From positions 134,153,658 to 134,217,657 of the forward strand of contig NC_037669.1 of NCBI RefSeq assembly GCF_003255815.1: a stretch of 64,000 nucleotides of DNA. The letters are read 5' to 3'. Below are positions 10,666 through 21,569 of the stretch, piece after piece. The stretch's first letter is position 1; every line of letters begins with the position of its first letter. The notes below the pieces were generated by a model. That model saw nothing but the letters and a program-made list of their open reading frames with translations. It ran no database searches and was not told the origin of the DNA. Made by a program: the position numbers and the translations under genes. Origin of the DNA: Theropithecus gelada (taxonomy: Eukaryota; Chordata; Mammalia; Primates; Cercopithecidae).

Positions 10666-11369
10666 AGTCACTTGTTTATCCTGATCCCCAAAACACTTTG
10701 GGTGCTTCCATGATCACCAAATCACCAGTTACACAAATATTTTCTTTTCCAAATATGTTTGGATTGGAGGAATATTAAAATGTATTATTTGAAGACAAAG
10801 TAATGATTAGGTTGGATTAAGTAAGACAAATGAAAGATTGCTATGCATTTATAATATTTATGTTCAAAGGGTATCCAGGCATCACTGGTGATGTATCAAG
10901 GTTTTCTAGATGACCTCTCCAGTGATGCTTTAAGTACAGGTCCAAAGTTCCTTATTTGCAATTCTGAAATTCAAAAAGCTCTGAAAATTAAAACTTTTTT
11001 TTCTCTATACTTGTTGGCTGGAAGCTATGACCTGCATTTGACAGCTAAACCTGTCATGAACTAGCAAAAGGCTATTTCCAGTCTTTATAATAGTTAGTGT
11101 GAATATTTCATGTTTTCTGGAAAAATATTAACATGCTTTCTTGTGGGGTACTATCTCAAACCCTACTTAAGGTGCTATATGATATGTGGTATAGGCACTA
11201 ATTTATCTTTCTAAAATTTGAAAAATTCTAAATTCCAAAGTAATCTATATCCAAGAGTTTGTGTACCTGTATAACCATATCTGTGTTCTTGTTTGGACCA
11301 GAAGGACTCTTTTACTTCTTTTTTATCCATCCTTCCCTCCCCCATTTCGAGCACAGTGCTTTGAACCAC
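10666..11369. other. Unique DNA, no feature recognised
   Basis: Ordinary AT-rich sequence without long frames, young repeats or strong motifs that I can name. Confidence 0.5.
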
Positions 11370-11960
11370 TTGTTCATTTAATCGATATTTACTGAATGCT
11401 CACTTATTTGTCAGATGCCATTCTGGCCTCTCAGAAACAGTGAAGGAAAACGTGGTCTTTGTTCTCATGCGCTTTATACTACACTGGGAGAAGACACTAG
11501 GTAAAGGAATAAGATCATATCAGGGTTTTGAAGAAGATAAACTGATGGGAAATCAGTTTGTATGGTATACGTGTGTGTGTGTGTGTGTGCGTGCGCGCGC
11601 GTCTGTGTTGTAGTTACTTTAAACAGGTTGGTGAAGAAAGACTTCCTGAGGGGTAACTTTGGGCAATAATGATTAGAGCAAATCAGCCATGCAAAGAAAG
11701 AAGTGGGCAAGAGTGTTTCAGGAAGCGCAAACAGCAACTATAAAAGCCCCAAAGCCAGAATGAGTGTGACAGTTCACCGAAGTGGAAAGAAGACATGTCT
11801 GCTTTGGGCAGCACTGGTCATGATGAAGAAAGGTGCAGGATGTGGTCAGACAGAGGCCTGGTGAAGGAGGGCCTTGAGGGCATAGAAGGTATTTGGATTT
11901 TATCCCTTATAGGTAATGGGAGCTGCTGAAGGCTTTTAAGCATGAAGTGATAGAATGTGT
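11370..11960 (-). mobile_element. L2 3' region, antisense
   Basis: Read on the minus strand it follows the L2 3' region. On the plus strand the marks are 'cgatatttactgaatgctca' near 11384, 'cctcagaaacagtgaagg' near 11430, the 'cagacagaggcctggtgaag' segment near 11848, and 'gattttatcccttataggta' then 'gcttttaagcatgaagtg' near 11900-11950. A TG/CG microsatellite sits inside at 11569-11602. It has no coding capacity. Confidence 0.65.
11569..11602. repeat. (TG)n(CG)n tract, Z-DNA type
   Basis: A 34-base strictly alternating purine-pyrimidine run: ACGTG, TG repeats, then GCGTGCGCGCGCGT. CpG-containing alternating tracts are the strongest known Z-DNA formers. It has expanded inside an old L2 copy. 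The minus-strand frame reading 'RAHAHTHTHTYTI' is only this repeat translated. Confidence 0.85.
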
Positions 11961-12059
11961 TTTGTGTTTTCAAAAGATCACTTTGCTGAATGACAACTAT
12001 ACATATGCATTGTCAATATTTGTGGAATGAATAATTTAGTTATAGTTACATGTTGCATA

Positions 12060-12590
12060 TAATGCATAATCTTCAAGTAACAGAGGGCCAAATAACATGA
12101 CTTAAATAAGATGCTTCACTTCTAAACTATCTTGTTCAAAGTAGTGTAAGTGGGCAATCCAGGACTGATATGGAGGTTCAGCTAGATGAAGAACTCAGGG
12201 TACAGGAACTCTTTCAGCTCCTTGGTCCACTATCCCTAGGTGTAGCTCTCATCCTTATGGTCCAAGATAGTAGCAAGAGCTCTAGCTATTGCATCTATCT
12301 TTCAGGCAGCATGATAGATCAAGTGGGAAAGATTATGTGAGAACTGCCTTTTAAGGAAGGTTCCTGGGGAAGTTGACATATGAAACCTCTGCATCTATTT
12401 CATTGGTCAGAACTTGGTAACATACCCTCACTTAACTGCAAGAAAGACTGGGAAATGTAGTCTTTATTCTGTTCGGCTATGTGCTCTTCCAAAACTCAGG
12501 AGTTTTTACTAGGATGAAAGAAAAGGGAGGGTAGATACTGCCATTTAGTGGTTTCGCTGGCATATAATTTTGTCATTCTATTTAGTCATA
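12060..12590 (-). repeat. Old LTR-like repeat, antisense, family unassigned
   Basis: The marks read in the order of a dispersed mammalian LTR-like family that I know in this orientation. They are 'acatgacttaaataagatgc', 'catccttatggtccaagat', 'ttcattggtcagaacttgg', 'aactgcaagaaagactggga' and 'tgtagtctttattctg'. The probable class is MaLR or ERVL. Ends are decayed and no duplication is visible. I cannot name the subfamily. Confidence 0.5.
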
Positions 12591-12594
12591 GTTT

Positions 12595-12790
12595 ATTAAA
12601 ACTGGAAGTGACTCAGAGATCTGGAGGGTCAACTCACTCCTGTGGTACCACTTTTACAAGCCCCGTTTCTCACAGGTGCTTTAACTGAGGTCCAGAGAGG
12701 TGATGTGAGACACCCAGCATCACGCAGAGAGCACCAGCCGCTCTAAGGGGAACCATTCTGCCTCCCAGAGTCTTCTCAGCAGGGGTTAGG
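12595..12790. repeat. L3/CR1- or MIR-related fragment
   Basis: 'aactggaagtgactcagaga' and 'ctgaggtccagagaggtgat' match the 'ggaagggaccttagagatc...gaggcccagagaggtt' pattern shared by CR1-like L3 and MIR-type debris. It is short and strongly diverged. Confidence 0.45.
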
Positions 12791-13089
12791 CTGCTCCTCT
12801 AACCAGTTGTGCAGTTTACCAGACCCCCACCTCCACATACAACAGCAAACAAGAGCAAGTAGAATTGGGCAGAATGGGTGGATTTGAGCGTTGTTTAAAA
12901 TGCCAACCTCAAGGCCTAAGAAGCACCAGTCTCAAAGGTTATTATTGAGGAAGCTCATCTCTTAGTTCCTCCAAAGAAGGATCTTAGAGGTCAGTCAGCA
13001 AGTATTAGGTTTAGACCAGGGACGGGCCTTGAACAGGTGGGGCCTTCCAGATCCCAGAATCAGTTTTCATTTTTCTCCTTTTCTTTCTT

Positions 13090-13740
13090 ATTTTTTAAAA
13101 AATATTCATGCCCTTATGAGCAACGAATTCCCCAGAGCAGAATGGAGATGACCCCACGGAGCACTGGGCTCTGTTGATGAGAATTGCTTTTACCTTCTGG
13201 AAAGAGAATAGGCCACAAAGGATCAATCTTTTCTCTGTTGTATCTCTTTCAAGTTGAACTGCATCGGACAATGAGTGGATTAAAAAAAAATCCTGTTGCC
13301 TGGTGTGCCTCAGATGCATTTGCCAATTTTAACATCATTCTCCAAGTTATATAAAACTGGAGAATAAATGCCGGAGCCTTCTGTATGGTGAGCAGTTTAC
13401 TTCCCAGGCAGGGATCACATTTGTAACAAATCTCCTCAGAGATGCATTTTGTAAGTGAAGTGAAGAAATCATTAGTGAAGCAATATTTGAAGAAGAAGAC
13501 TGGCCCAGTTCTGAAAGCAACTCTATTTAAACCTTTAAAAGATATCATTTTACTTACCAGGCTGCTTATTACAATGACACAGTGTTTTCTTTGGCCCCTG
13601 GCTCCATTAAACATATGTTTTATAGCAAGTTCTCAATTACATTATCCTGACAGGCTGGCTCATAAGGGCATGTTATAAAGTAGAGAGACTGCAAAACTGT
13701 AAACTGGCCCTCATTAAGTTTATAGTTTTATTACCTTGTT
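13090..13740. promoter_or_regulatory. Candidate conserved non-coding block
   Basis: A repeat-free segment of balanced composition, with short A/T-rich motifs (for example 'tatttaaacctttaaaag' near 13524 and 'tcaattacattatc' near 13632). Minus-strand ORF 13249-13614 (121 codons) and plus-strand ORF 13442-13678 overlap each other, so neither looks real. Regulatory potential is inferred from texture only. Confidence 0.25.
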
Positions 13741-13994
13741 TAGGGCACTTTTTCTTCCCTTCTTCTCACCAGCTTTCTTTTGTGATGTTTAATTTATAAG
13801 AAGCAAGGGGACATTCTTGTCCCTCTTTTCCTCATGGCTGGTGAACTTGCCTGCTAGGGGCATTTAAGAAATGTGAATTTGGTTGTGCTCGTTCCTCCTC
13901 CCCGCCATTCACCCTTAATGTAAATTCTCCCCCTCCCCCAAAGGCTATCTGTACATTAGTACCCTTTGGTGTTAAACATCAGAAATCTGTACCT

Positions 13995-14262
13995 TTTTAA
14001 AAGTTTTATTTTATCTTTGATTGACAAATAGTTTATATATTTATGGGGTAAAATGTAGTGTTTTCATACATGCATACATTTTGTAATGATCAAATCCGGG
14101 TAACTAGCACACCCACCACCTTAACTATATATCATTTCTTTGTGTTGAGAACATTCAAACTCCTCTCTTCCAGCTATTGGAAATATACAGTCTGTTATTG
14201 TTAACTATAGTCACCCTGGTGCAATAGAACACCAGAACTTATTCTTCCTAACTAACGATAAC
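13995..14262 (-). mobile_element. L1 (L1MA/L1MB-type) 3' UTR, antisense
   Basis: On the plus strand it reads 'tttatggggtaaaatgtagt', 'gtaatgatcaaatccgggta', 'tgttgagaacattcaaact', then 'ttaactatagtcaccctgg'. This is the reverse complement of the L1M 3' UTR. Only the last ~270 bases of the element are present, a typical 5' truncation. It is non-coding. Confidence 0.85.
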
Positions 14263-15184
14263 ATTGAGAATGTACATTTTGGCCTAAGACTGGTTGCTCT
14301 TAGATCAAGTTGAGATCATCATAACCTTGCAAAATCTACTTAGATCAACAAACCCTTAATAAATGAAGTGCATGACCTCTTCTAGCTAACTATCTTTGCT
14401 GATCTGTTTGAGACAGTTCTTTTGCACCAGCCCATAGTCAGTCTCCTGGAGAGGTAGAATGGGATTCTCTTACCACAGTACTCAGGTCAGCTGAACTATT
14501 TTGATTTACAGACTATTACACATGCCTAAATATATTTATGTCCCCATACTCTGACAAGAGAATTAAATCAGCTTGAATTTATATAAAATGTGTTATCATT
14601 ATTGGATGGGGAAGGAGTGTTATGCTAAGCTACACAAACATCATCTGGCTACTGCTAATTTTAGGCATGTAAAAAATGGCTGGTGGTTGCTTCTGAGTCC
14701 AGACAAAATCTGTGGATGTTGATGATGAAGAGCTATTATATATTGATAGGTTAGGATTTATTACTGAAAGTATAAACCAATAGCTCTGGATTGGATGGTA
14801 GTCGGACACTGGGGAATCGGTCTTGGAGCTGTTAGACCAGGGTAATCTATCAGGAGGAGGAGAGTATATTCTATCAATTAAGGAACAAGCAATTCTACTG
14901 ATTTGCTATTGGCAGACTAATAGAGGTAATGGGTTTTTCTAGACAGTCCTGGTACTGTATAGCCGAGTTGGGGAAAACAGTGACATTAGACAAATAGAAG
15001 AGCAGTTCATTAAACCTGAATGAAGGCTGTGATGGGATGAGAGAGCTGGAGGACCCTAGGCTCTGGCATGTCCCTCATGGGGGCCTCATGCAAGTCAACA
15101 AAAATGTGAATGCCTTTTGTCTTTGAATGTATGCTGGAAACTGATATTCATGAGATACTCCCCAGAATCCTTTGATGATGAAGT
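14263..15184. other. Unique DNA, no feature recognised
   Basis: No coding frame of note and no repeat I could name. AT-rich, with scattered short motifs only. Confidence 0.45.
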
Positions 15185-15780
15185 GTCTTCACACTGTGTA
15201 TCAGTTTTCTTATGCTACAACGATGCTGTATTAAAAATAACCTTGAAATCGCAGTGGATTAAACAACAAATATTTTTCTTTCTTGTTTGTGGTTCAATGG
15301 GTCATTTGGCTAATCTTATCTCTGATTGTAGGTCAGGTCTGGTGTTAGAAAGAATGGGGAGAGCCAGGATGATGGCCAACAGGTCACCACACTCAGAGTA
15401 GATAGTAAGTGAATGTTGCAGGTGGATCTTGGAGTCCCATTGGGTCCCAGTGTATGTGCCTATATCAGTGTCACTCTACCGGGCTGGCACTAGAGAAGAA
15501 GCAGCCATAAAAACTCAGCTTTGAGGCAGGGAAACAGAGAGGCTAAAGAGCGGGCTAAGAATATATCTTTGTTCTGCCGTTAAGTAGAAAGTGCCTTGTA
15601 GCTCACTGTCTCACCTCCCCACAGTCTTCTCAAAGGGCCCTTCTGAACATCCTGTAGAAACTTCCAAGCCACAAATACAAAGCACAAGACATTTGGGATA
15701 AAGAAGCCAAATGAGAGGGCATCTTGATTCTGCAGGCTGGGCAAAATTATGACTTGTTTGTAGGGGTTAAGAAAATAAAG
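15185..15780 (-). repeat. MLT1-like LTR remnant, antisense
   Basis: It begins on the plus strand like the reversed end of MLT1-type LTRs: 'gtatcagttttcttatgcta', then 'cagtggattaaacaacaaat'. Identity fades after about 15500, and the right limit is a guess. The 94-codon ORF over its start (15117-15401) has no support. Confidence 0.5.
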
Positions 15781-15864
15781 GACTTAGGTCTAACCCGGCT
15801 GTAGGGAACATGTAAGCAAGGGGACAGAACAGCAACAGTCAGCAAGAGAAAGCTGGGCCACACC

Positions 15865-15960
15865 ATAGTGTTCTCCCAGGCAGGGATCATCCTTTGTTCA
15901 TCTGGTAACTTTAGAGCCCACCTCAGTGCCTGGCAATGGTAATTGCTTCATAAAGAACGA
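15865..15960 (+). repeat. L2 3' end fragment
   Basis: 'caggcagggatcatcctttg', then 'ctcagtgcctggcaatggta', follow the order of the L2 terminus. Confidence 0.55.
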
Positions 15961-16489
15961 AAAAATTCAACTGCCATTGTTGTATCATCTGTAGGGTGAT
16001 CAGAGAACGGGAGAAGGGCAACTGGGAGGAAAAGGCATGGTAAGATTGAATTTGCCGTCTGACCTGAGACACCAAAATTTCTCTGGTTAGAATGTAATTT
16101 TCTCCTTTTACCCGATAAATAGCACAAGCTGTTCAGTACCAGGTTTTTAAATATAGACAACATCCTAAAACAACCACACAATTGTAACCCGTGTTACTTG
16201 AACAAAGCTCCTGGTTTAAATACTGTTTTCTGCCTCACCCACTGATTTTCTCACCCTATACCATGGGAAATTTTTGTTCATCCGGAATTCTAATTCCTAA
16301 GACCCTTTGTCTCCTCCTGACCTCACTCCACAGCTGTGAACTTTGAGCTTTGGGCTTGTCTGCTTGGCAACTCCCAGATTGCTTATCATCAATATTTTGC
16401 AAACCAACTTCTTCAAATTTCCCCAAGTCTTGCTCCTCCTTCTATGGGCCTGTCTAAATTAATTCCAACAACTCCCTGAGATACCGTTT

Positions 16490-17215
16490 TCTTTCTTTTC
16501 CCATCCCACACCTAATTAAAAACATCCTGCCAATTTTTCACCCTAAATATTTTCTGAATCCATTTCCTCTTCTCTACCCCTGCAAACACTGCCCTTGCTT
16601 GGGCCTTGTCATCTCTTGTGGGTACTATCACACTAGCCTACCACCTGGTCCCCTGCCTCAGGTCTCACCCTCCTCCTCTCTGTCCTGCTACCAAGGGACA
16701 CTATTTAAAATGCAAATCTTACCTCTTGAGTCCCCTCTCTGTCACCTCCGGGTAAGTGTAAGCTCCTTACAAGCACACAAGGTCTTTCCTGCCCTGTCTA
16801 CCTCCCCAGTTTCATCTCCTGCTGCTCCTTGACTAACATGTAATATCCTGGAGTCTTTGAATAGTTTAGAGTTTGTGTTCTGTGCATACTTTGCTTGTTT
16901 CATGCCTCTTGGCCTATTCTGACACTGGATTGTCCCCTTGTCAGCTGCTTTATTTGCCTGAGTATTTTTATTTATTCTGCAGCTCTCAGCTCTCATGCCA
17001 TCTCCTCTGGGTGGAGTTCAGTGCTCCTTCTCTAGGTTTCATAGCACCTTGTGCATGCCTGGACAATTAAAAAATATCATCTTTCCCTGTCTGCCAGCCT
17101 TCCCAGGCTATACACCATGTCACGACAGGGATCTTTTTCTATTCACCTTATTATCTGCAGCATCCAGCATAGTGTCTGATGCATAACAGACACTCAGTAA
17201 ACATTTGTTGGGTTG
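16490..17215 (+). mobile_element. L2, sense, 3' part
   Basis: Continuous match in order to the L2 3' region: 'aaatgcaaatcttacctctt', 'ggtaagtgtaagctccttac', 'cctgccctgtctacctcccc', 'agtttcatctcctgctgctc', 'gcagcatccagcatagtgtc' and the terminus 'cactcagtaaacatttgttg'. Several small internal losses are present. The plus-strand ORFs inside are translated L2 3' UTR and not genes. The left limit may extend to about 16290. Confidence 0.75.
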
Positions 17216-18297
17216 AACAGATTTTTGACAGTACAGTTTCCTTGTCTTTCTTTTCTTTGCCCATAGTTTCCTTGTCTCTGATTTACCAGCCTTCAATGAT
17301 GAGAAGTCAGTGTGAGGTTGAGGTTTTCTTTTGGAGCCTAAAATTGGTACATTTGTCATTGTACACTTAGCCAAAAAAGAAAAAAAAATCAACTTTGATT
17401 TTTTTTTTGGAGGCTACTTTTGAAGTTGAAAGGTTGACGTATGCATCATGATATAAAGTAGTAGTCTTTTCAAATGATTTTGCTTCAACCTTCCCAATAA
17501 AACAAATGAACTGTGTTCATGGGATTTCGACTTGCTGGTTTCTCTTTGACACTAAAATGAAATGAATGTGCAAAGGCACAAAAACAGTATGTATCTTCAA
17601 TTGGATAAAAGCTCACCTTTATCTCCCTTTGACCCTTTTATTTTCACAATACTAAAGAAATATTAAAAATGGTAGGGGCTGGCGAATTTTTAGAAAAGGT
17701 ATCAGTTCCCACTCCCTTTCCATCCTGTTGCCCTGGTGTAACCTTGACCTCCTCTTCCTCTCACCTCTGCAAACACTTCCCAGAATTGGCTTCCTTCCAC
17801 TTTCTGAAGCCCACAATAGACATCTACACAATGGAAAACCCTCTGCTACAGCATCTTTTCTTGGAATCCAGTCCCCAGGGGCTCGTGTGGGGCTTGATGT
17901 AATCGTTGATCAATGTCTCTGTGGGGAAAGCTGCCACCAGATATGGTCTCCAGGAACCCTGGTCTGCCTCTACCCACCCCCAGACAAGTGGGGCTTTGAG
18001 CAGCAGCATAGCCAGGTTCTAACGGCAGGAAGGTGGGACTGGGGGATGTGGTGGGGGTGCCTATTTGGTGGTGTGGAAGTAAGCACAAAGAAAGTGCCCT
18101 TCTCTGCTTACATTCTCTTCACTGTGTTTCTGTCATACTGTTTCATCTCAGGATCACAGTCGGTAAGCACTATGGCCACATATTACCTGAAAATTGTTGA
18201 AAATATACCACTTTTGGAGAAAGAGTTCAAGCAAAATCACTGACCTCTTTGCTCCTTTCTAGATTTGCAGAGGGACTAGAGATTGGACTTCTGGCAT
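17216..18297. other. Unique segment carrying the longest open frame (171 codons)
   Basis: ORF 17728-18243 (plus, 171 codons) is the longest in the window. The minus strand is also open across part of it (17824-18009 and 17846-18088). The predicted protein lacks a domain, signal or repeat that I recognise, and its hydrophobic stretch near residues 125-138 ('AYILFTVFLSYCFI') is isolated. Without splice or promoter context I regard it as a chance frame in GC-richer DNA. Confidence 0.4.
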
Positions 18298-18490
18298 GAG
18301 TTTATGTGAGTGTGTGGATGTGTGGGTCTGTGTTTGTATGTGAGTGTGTCAGATAGTGTGTGTTATATGCTCATGAGTGTGTGTTTATGTGAATGTATGT
18401 GTGAATGTGTATTTACATTTGTGTGAATGTTATGTGCTCATGAGTGTGAATGTGTGGTTCTGTGAGGATATATATGCGAATATGTGTAGG
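18298..18490 (+). repeat. Degenerate TG-rich minisatellite
   Basis: TG-rich DNA with GTGTGAATGT and TATGTGAG-type words. A higher-order copy is visible: 'gttatatgctcatgagtgtg' at 18362 recurs as 'gttatgtgctcatgagtgtg' at 18429, a period of 67 bases. It is an aged TG microsatellite with a local duplication. Confidence 0.75.
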
Positions 18491-18949
18491 TTTGCACGTT
18501 TGGAGATACAGTACCTTGAGAAAAAGCTTCCTTCCTCCACCTCCAACTTTTCCTGACACATTGTTCTACAGTGGCAGCACCATGGGTGACTTTAACTCCT
18601 TCGTGACCTGTATCATCCCCTACCATCACCCACATAAGCTTGCAGCCCACGTACAAACAACACACTATTGGATTTTGCAACTGTGTTTGCAGTCTCCAAG
18701 CTCCTCTTGAGGAGATATGCTAAAATGGCCTCTGCTACTATAATGAGTAATTAATTACAGGGACCTGGAAAAGAATTATCTAGGTACCAGCCTGGAAAGC
18801 CTTGCTGAAGAGAGAGATGACTTGAAATAGAAGGTAGGATGTAGGGCTTGCAGAAAGTCTCTGGCACAAGGGGTGGTAGCTGTAATTTTTGATAGTTGCT
18901 TGTAGCCATAGGCCTAAGTGGGGAGGGAGTTCTTTAAAAGCACTGACTA

Positions 18950-19510
18950 TAGGGTATACCTGCTAAACTGAGATGGTGAAGTGAATTTACAAAGATGACT
19001 ACAGCAATGTCATCCCATCTGTGTTCTTTGGTGATGTGACATTGCCAACTGTCTATTTTTCCTTCCATTGAATCTAGGCTGACGCGTGATCTATTTTAAT
19101 CAAAAGAATGTGGCAAAAATGATACTTCTGAGTGTGGGTCTTAAGAAATCTATAGCTCACACCTGCATCTCTTTAAAGAGCTCCCTCTTGGAGCTCAGCC
19201 TCTGCGCTGTGAGAGGCTCAAACCATGTGGAGAGGCTTCTGTGGAAGAGAATCAAGAGGCTCCATTAAGAGCCCAAACTGAGCTAGCTGATGTCCAACAA
19301 TAGGTGCCAACATGTGAGTTCAGCCACTTAGATGCTCCATCCAGATCACCTGAGTCTATAAAACTGTAGCCACAGCCCACACCACCTGGAACAGAAAAAT
19401 TGCCCAATCCACACAATTGTGAGTAATAAGAAATGGTTGTTGTTGCTTGAAGATGCTAATTTTTAAGATGGTTTTTTTAATGCAGTGTTATATTACCAAT
19501 AGACCAAGTG
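18950..19510 (+). mobile_element. MLT1-family LTR, sense
   Basis: The MaLR LTR order is visible: 'catctgtgttctttggtgat' near 19018, 'aaccatgtggagaggcttct', 'cagcccacaccacctgg', 'cacaattgtgagtaataaga', 'aatggttgttgttgcttgaa' and the end 'cagtgttatattaccaatag'. It is diverged, with no clear 5-bp duplication and no internal MaLR sequence. It is a solo LTR relic. Confidence 0.75.
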
Positions 19511-20509
19511 GAATTACTGCTGTAGAAGTGAGCTGTGTAGAGAATAGGCTTCCTTCACAATTGCCAGAGAGTGAGAAAACATTTAAGTTATGCAGAGGTA
19601 AATGATAGGAAAAGGTGCCTTTTATTCATATTTTTCTTAATGGAGAAGCGGCCTTGATTTAGCTTTCATATAATATGAAATAGTTAAGGGAAAATGTTGA
19701 GTAATGGCTGCTTATCTATATTAAACATTTCTACAATGAACATTTATTAATGCCATAACAAGATAAAATGTTATTAAAAACATTTAATAGGCTTCTTAGT
19801 TAGCTTCGCTATAAACGAAATAGTACCTTAAGGTATGCTTCACCTCATGCTGTGAGGAAGGTAGGGGATTTTTTCCTGAGAGCATTAGCTTTTCCTTAAT
19901 TATTAGAAAGTTCTAATGAGGATCATTTCATTTGCCTACTTTCCAGTATTTAAATTCTTTTTATTTAGAGGGAATAGATTTAAATTACACTTTGTCAATT
20001 TGAAATGTAAAATCCTCCTACTAGTTGGTCTTAGTTAAGTCAAATGATAGACATAGATGGGTTCAGAGAGAATAGTCCCTGGGCTGCCAGGGTTCAAGGC
20101 ACACTACAGAACCTTCTTTCTACTTTTAGTCAACTGCCAACAATATCTTGTGTCAGAAAATGCCAATATATGTGCTCCTCTTCTCTTCCTGGGAACTTGC
20201 CTACTTTGCTAGCCCCAGTGGGTATGTTGGGCCCAGGTATTGGGTTCTGACTGATGAGATGATTCATTAAAAAATGTCTATGCACTCCTCCATTCTCTTC
20301 TCCAGTTCCACAATCTATTGAAGGTCACCAGATGGAGACAGTAGCACACAGGATGGAAGCAGCACACTGAATGACTAAGTGCAGCACACCAACACAACTA
20401 CACATTTCAGTGACCTGCTGCAAAGGACTGTGACTTAAGCATGAAGTAGATGTTTGATAAATTGGGCCACTGAGATTTTCTTACAGTTGTTAGCATTCAT
20501 GACTAATCC
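19511..20509. other. AT-rich unique DNA, no gene seen
   Basis: Nothing recognisable as a gene. A perfect 12-bp palindrome TACCTTAAGGTA lies near 19825. The 68-codon frame at 20044-20250 is unsupported. Confidence 0.45.
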
Positions 20510-20705
20510 ATATTTATAACTGTAAAGTGCTTTACATTTACAAGATATTTTTATAGACATTATCTCATTTGATACCTACAACATCCCTGTGCTGTAGACA
20601 GGATAAGTATTATCCCCATTTTATAGGAGAGAAAATTGAAACAGAAAGAGGTAGATTCTTTGCTTGAACAATGTTCTATGGTCAGTAAGTAGCAGAGCAT
20701 TGACA
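20510..20705 (-). repeat. MIR, antisense
   Basis: Reversed MIR order on the plus strand: 'gtaaagtgctttacattta', 'cattatctcatttgatacct', 'tatccccattttataggaga' and 'ggtcagtaagtagcagagca'. It is a diverged SINE. Confidence 0.75.
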
Positions 20706-21318
20706 TGCCTTTAATTCTTTTTCCTCTTTCTCCTACTGACTTTCTCTAACTCAGGTCTGGTTTCCTATTTGAATTTCATTTTGACTGTACTCTCGGGAGC
20801 TAAATATTACAAAGGAGCACTTTACCTTCCTCTTTTCCAGTGACAAAAGTCAAATGAAAGCAATTCCTGTTTGTAAAGTCAAGTTAAATTTGGCAGTCAT
20901 TTCCGTGTGCTCTATAGTGGGTCAAACAATAAAATGGATGGTTTATGCCAGCATTTCACAGAAGTGCCCTTAACTCTGATCCTGAGAGATGGTTTGTGTA
21001 AAAAGGGTTACTTATTAAATACATCTGTTCAATTCAGAATGCCATATCCATTTTGCGAATTAACAATATACATTAGCATGTTAAAGGCACTGAGAAGTCC
21101 TGCAGTTAAATCACCTATTCTATAGCATGACACTTCTAAATATTCTGATCTGCAGAACATAGTTTTGGTAACTCTGGTTTAGGTATTTAATTTTTTGATT
21201 GTAGGAAATGGGATTAACACATATTTTTGCAGTTCCCTTTTGTTCTACAGCTGCATTATATTATCAGTTTCTCCATTCTCTATTTTTCTTATTTAGTCTT
21301 TATCCAAATTCCTATGTT

Positions 21319-21400
21319 CTCCTCCTTTCTTCTTCCTGCTCCCCTTGTCCTTCTTATTCTCTTCATCTTCTTCTTCCTTATCTTCATCTTCATTATCTTC
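21319..21400 (+). repeat. Polypyrimidine (CTT-rich) tract
   Basis: Nearly uninterrupted C/T with many TTC/CTT units ('cttcatcttcttcttcctta'). It is a decayed trinucleotide-type microsatellite with polypurine on the other strand. Confidence 0.75.
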
Positions 21401-21489
21401 TAAAACTATTAGCTTCCTACCCTAGATGATCAAAGAATGCTGCAGACATAAAGCATCTGAATTTCAGTAACCATTGGGAAAAATTTACC

Positions 21490-21569
21490 ACATTTATCCA
21501 TCTTGGACACAATATGTATATTTTTGTATATGAGTGTGTAATTCCACTGGACACAAGATGGATAAATGT
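21490..21569. repeat. Inverted repeat, 15-16-bp arms
   Basis: ACATTTATCCATCTT (21490-21504) is the exact reverse complement of AAGATGGATAAATGT (21555-21569). The stem can extend one base inward (G21505 with C21554). The loop is about 48 bases. No TA or other target duplication is evident at the outer ends. Confidence 0.8.

Noticed and set aside
11474..11737. HTHTHT-repeat protein
   Set aside because: It is the translation of the TG microsatellite within an L2 copy.
13249..13614. 121-codon minus-strand ORF
   Set aside because: It is overlapped by a plus-strand ORF, has no motif, and lies in a block better explained as possible non-coding constraint.
17728..18243. 171-codon plus-strand ORF as a protein gene
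   Set aside because: No domain or homology that I recognise, minus-strand frames open in the same place, and no splice or poly(A) context. Its length is plausible by chance in 64 kb.
18298..18490. CRISPR-like array (repeats with spacers)
   Set aside because: The units are TG slippage products without regular spacers, and the DNA is primate.
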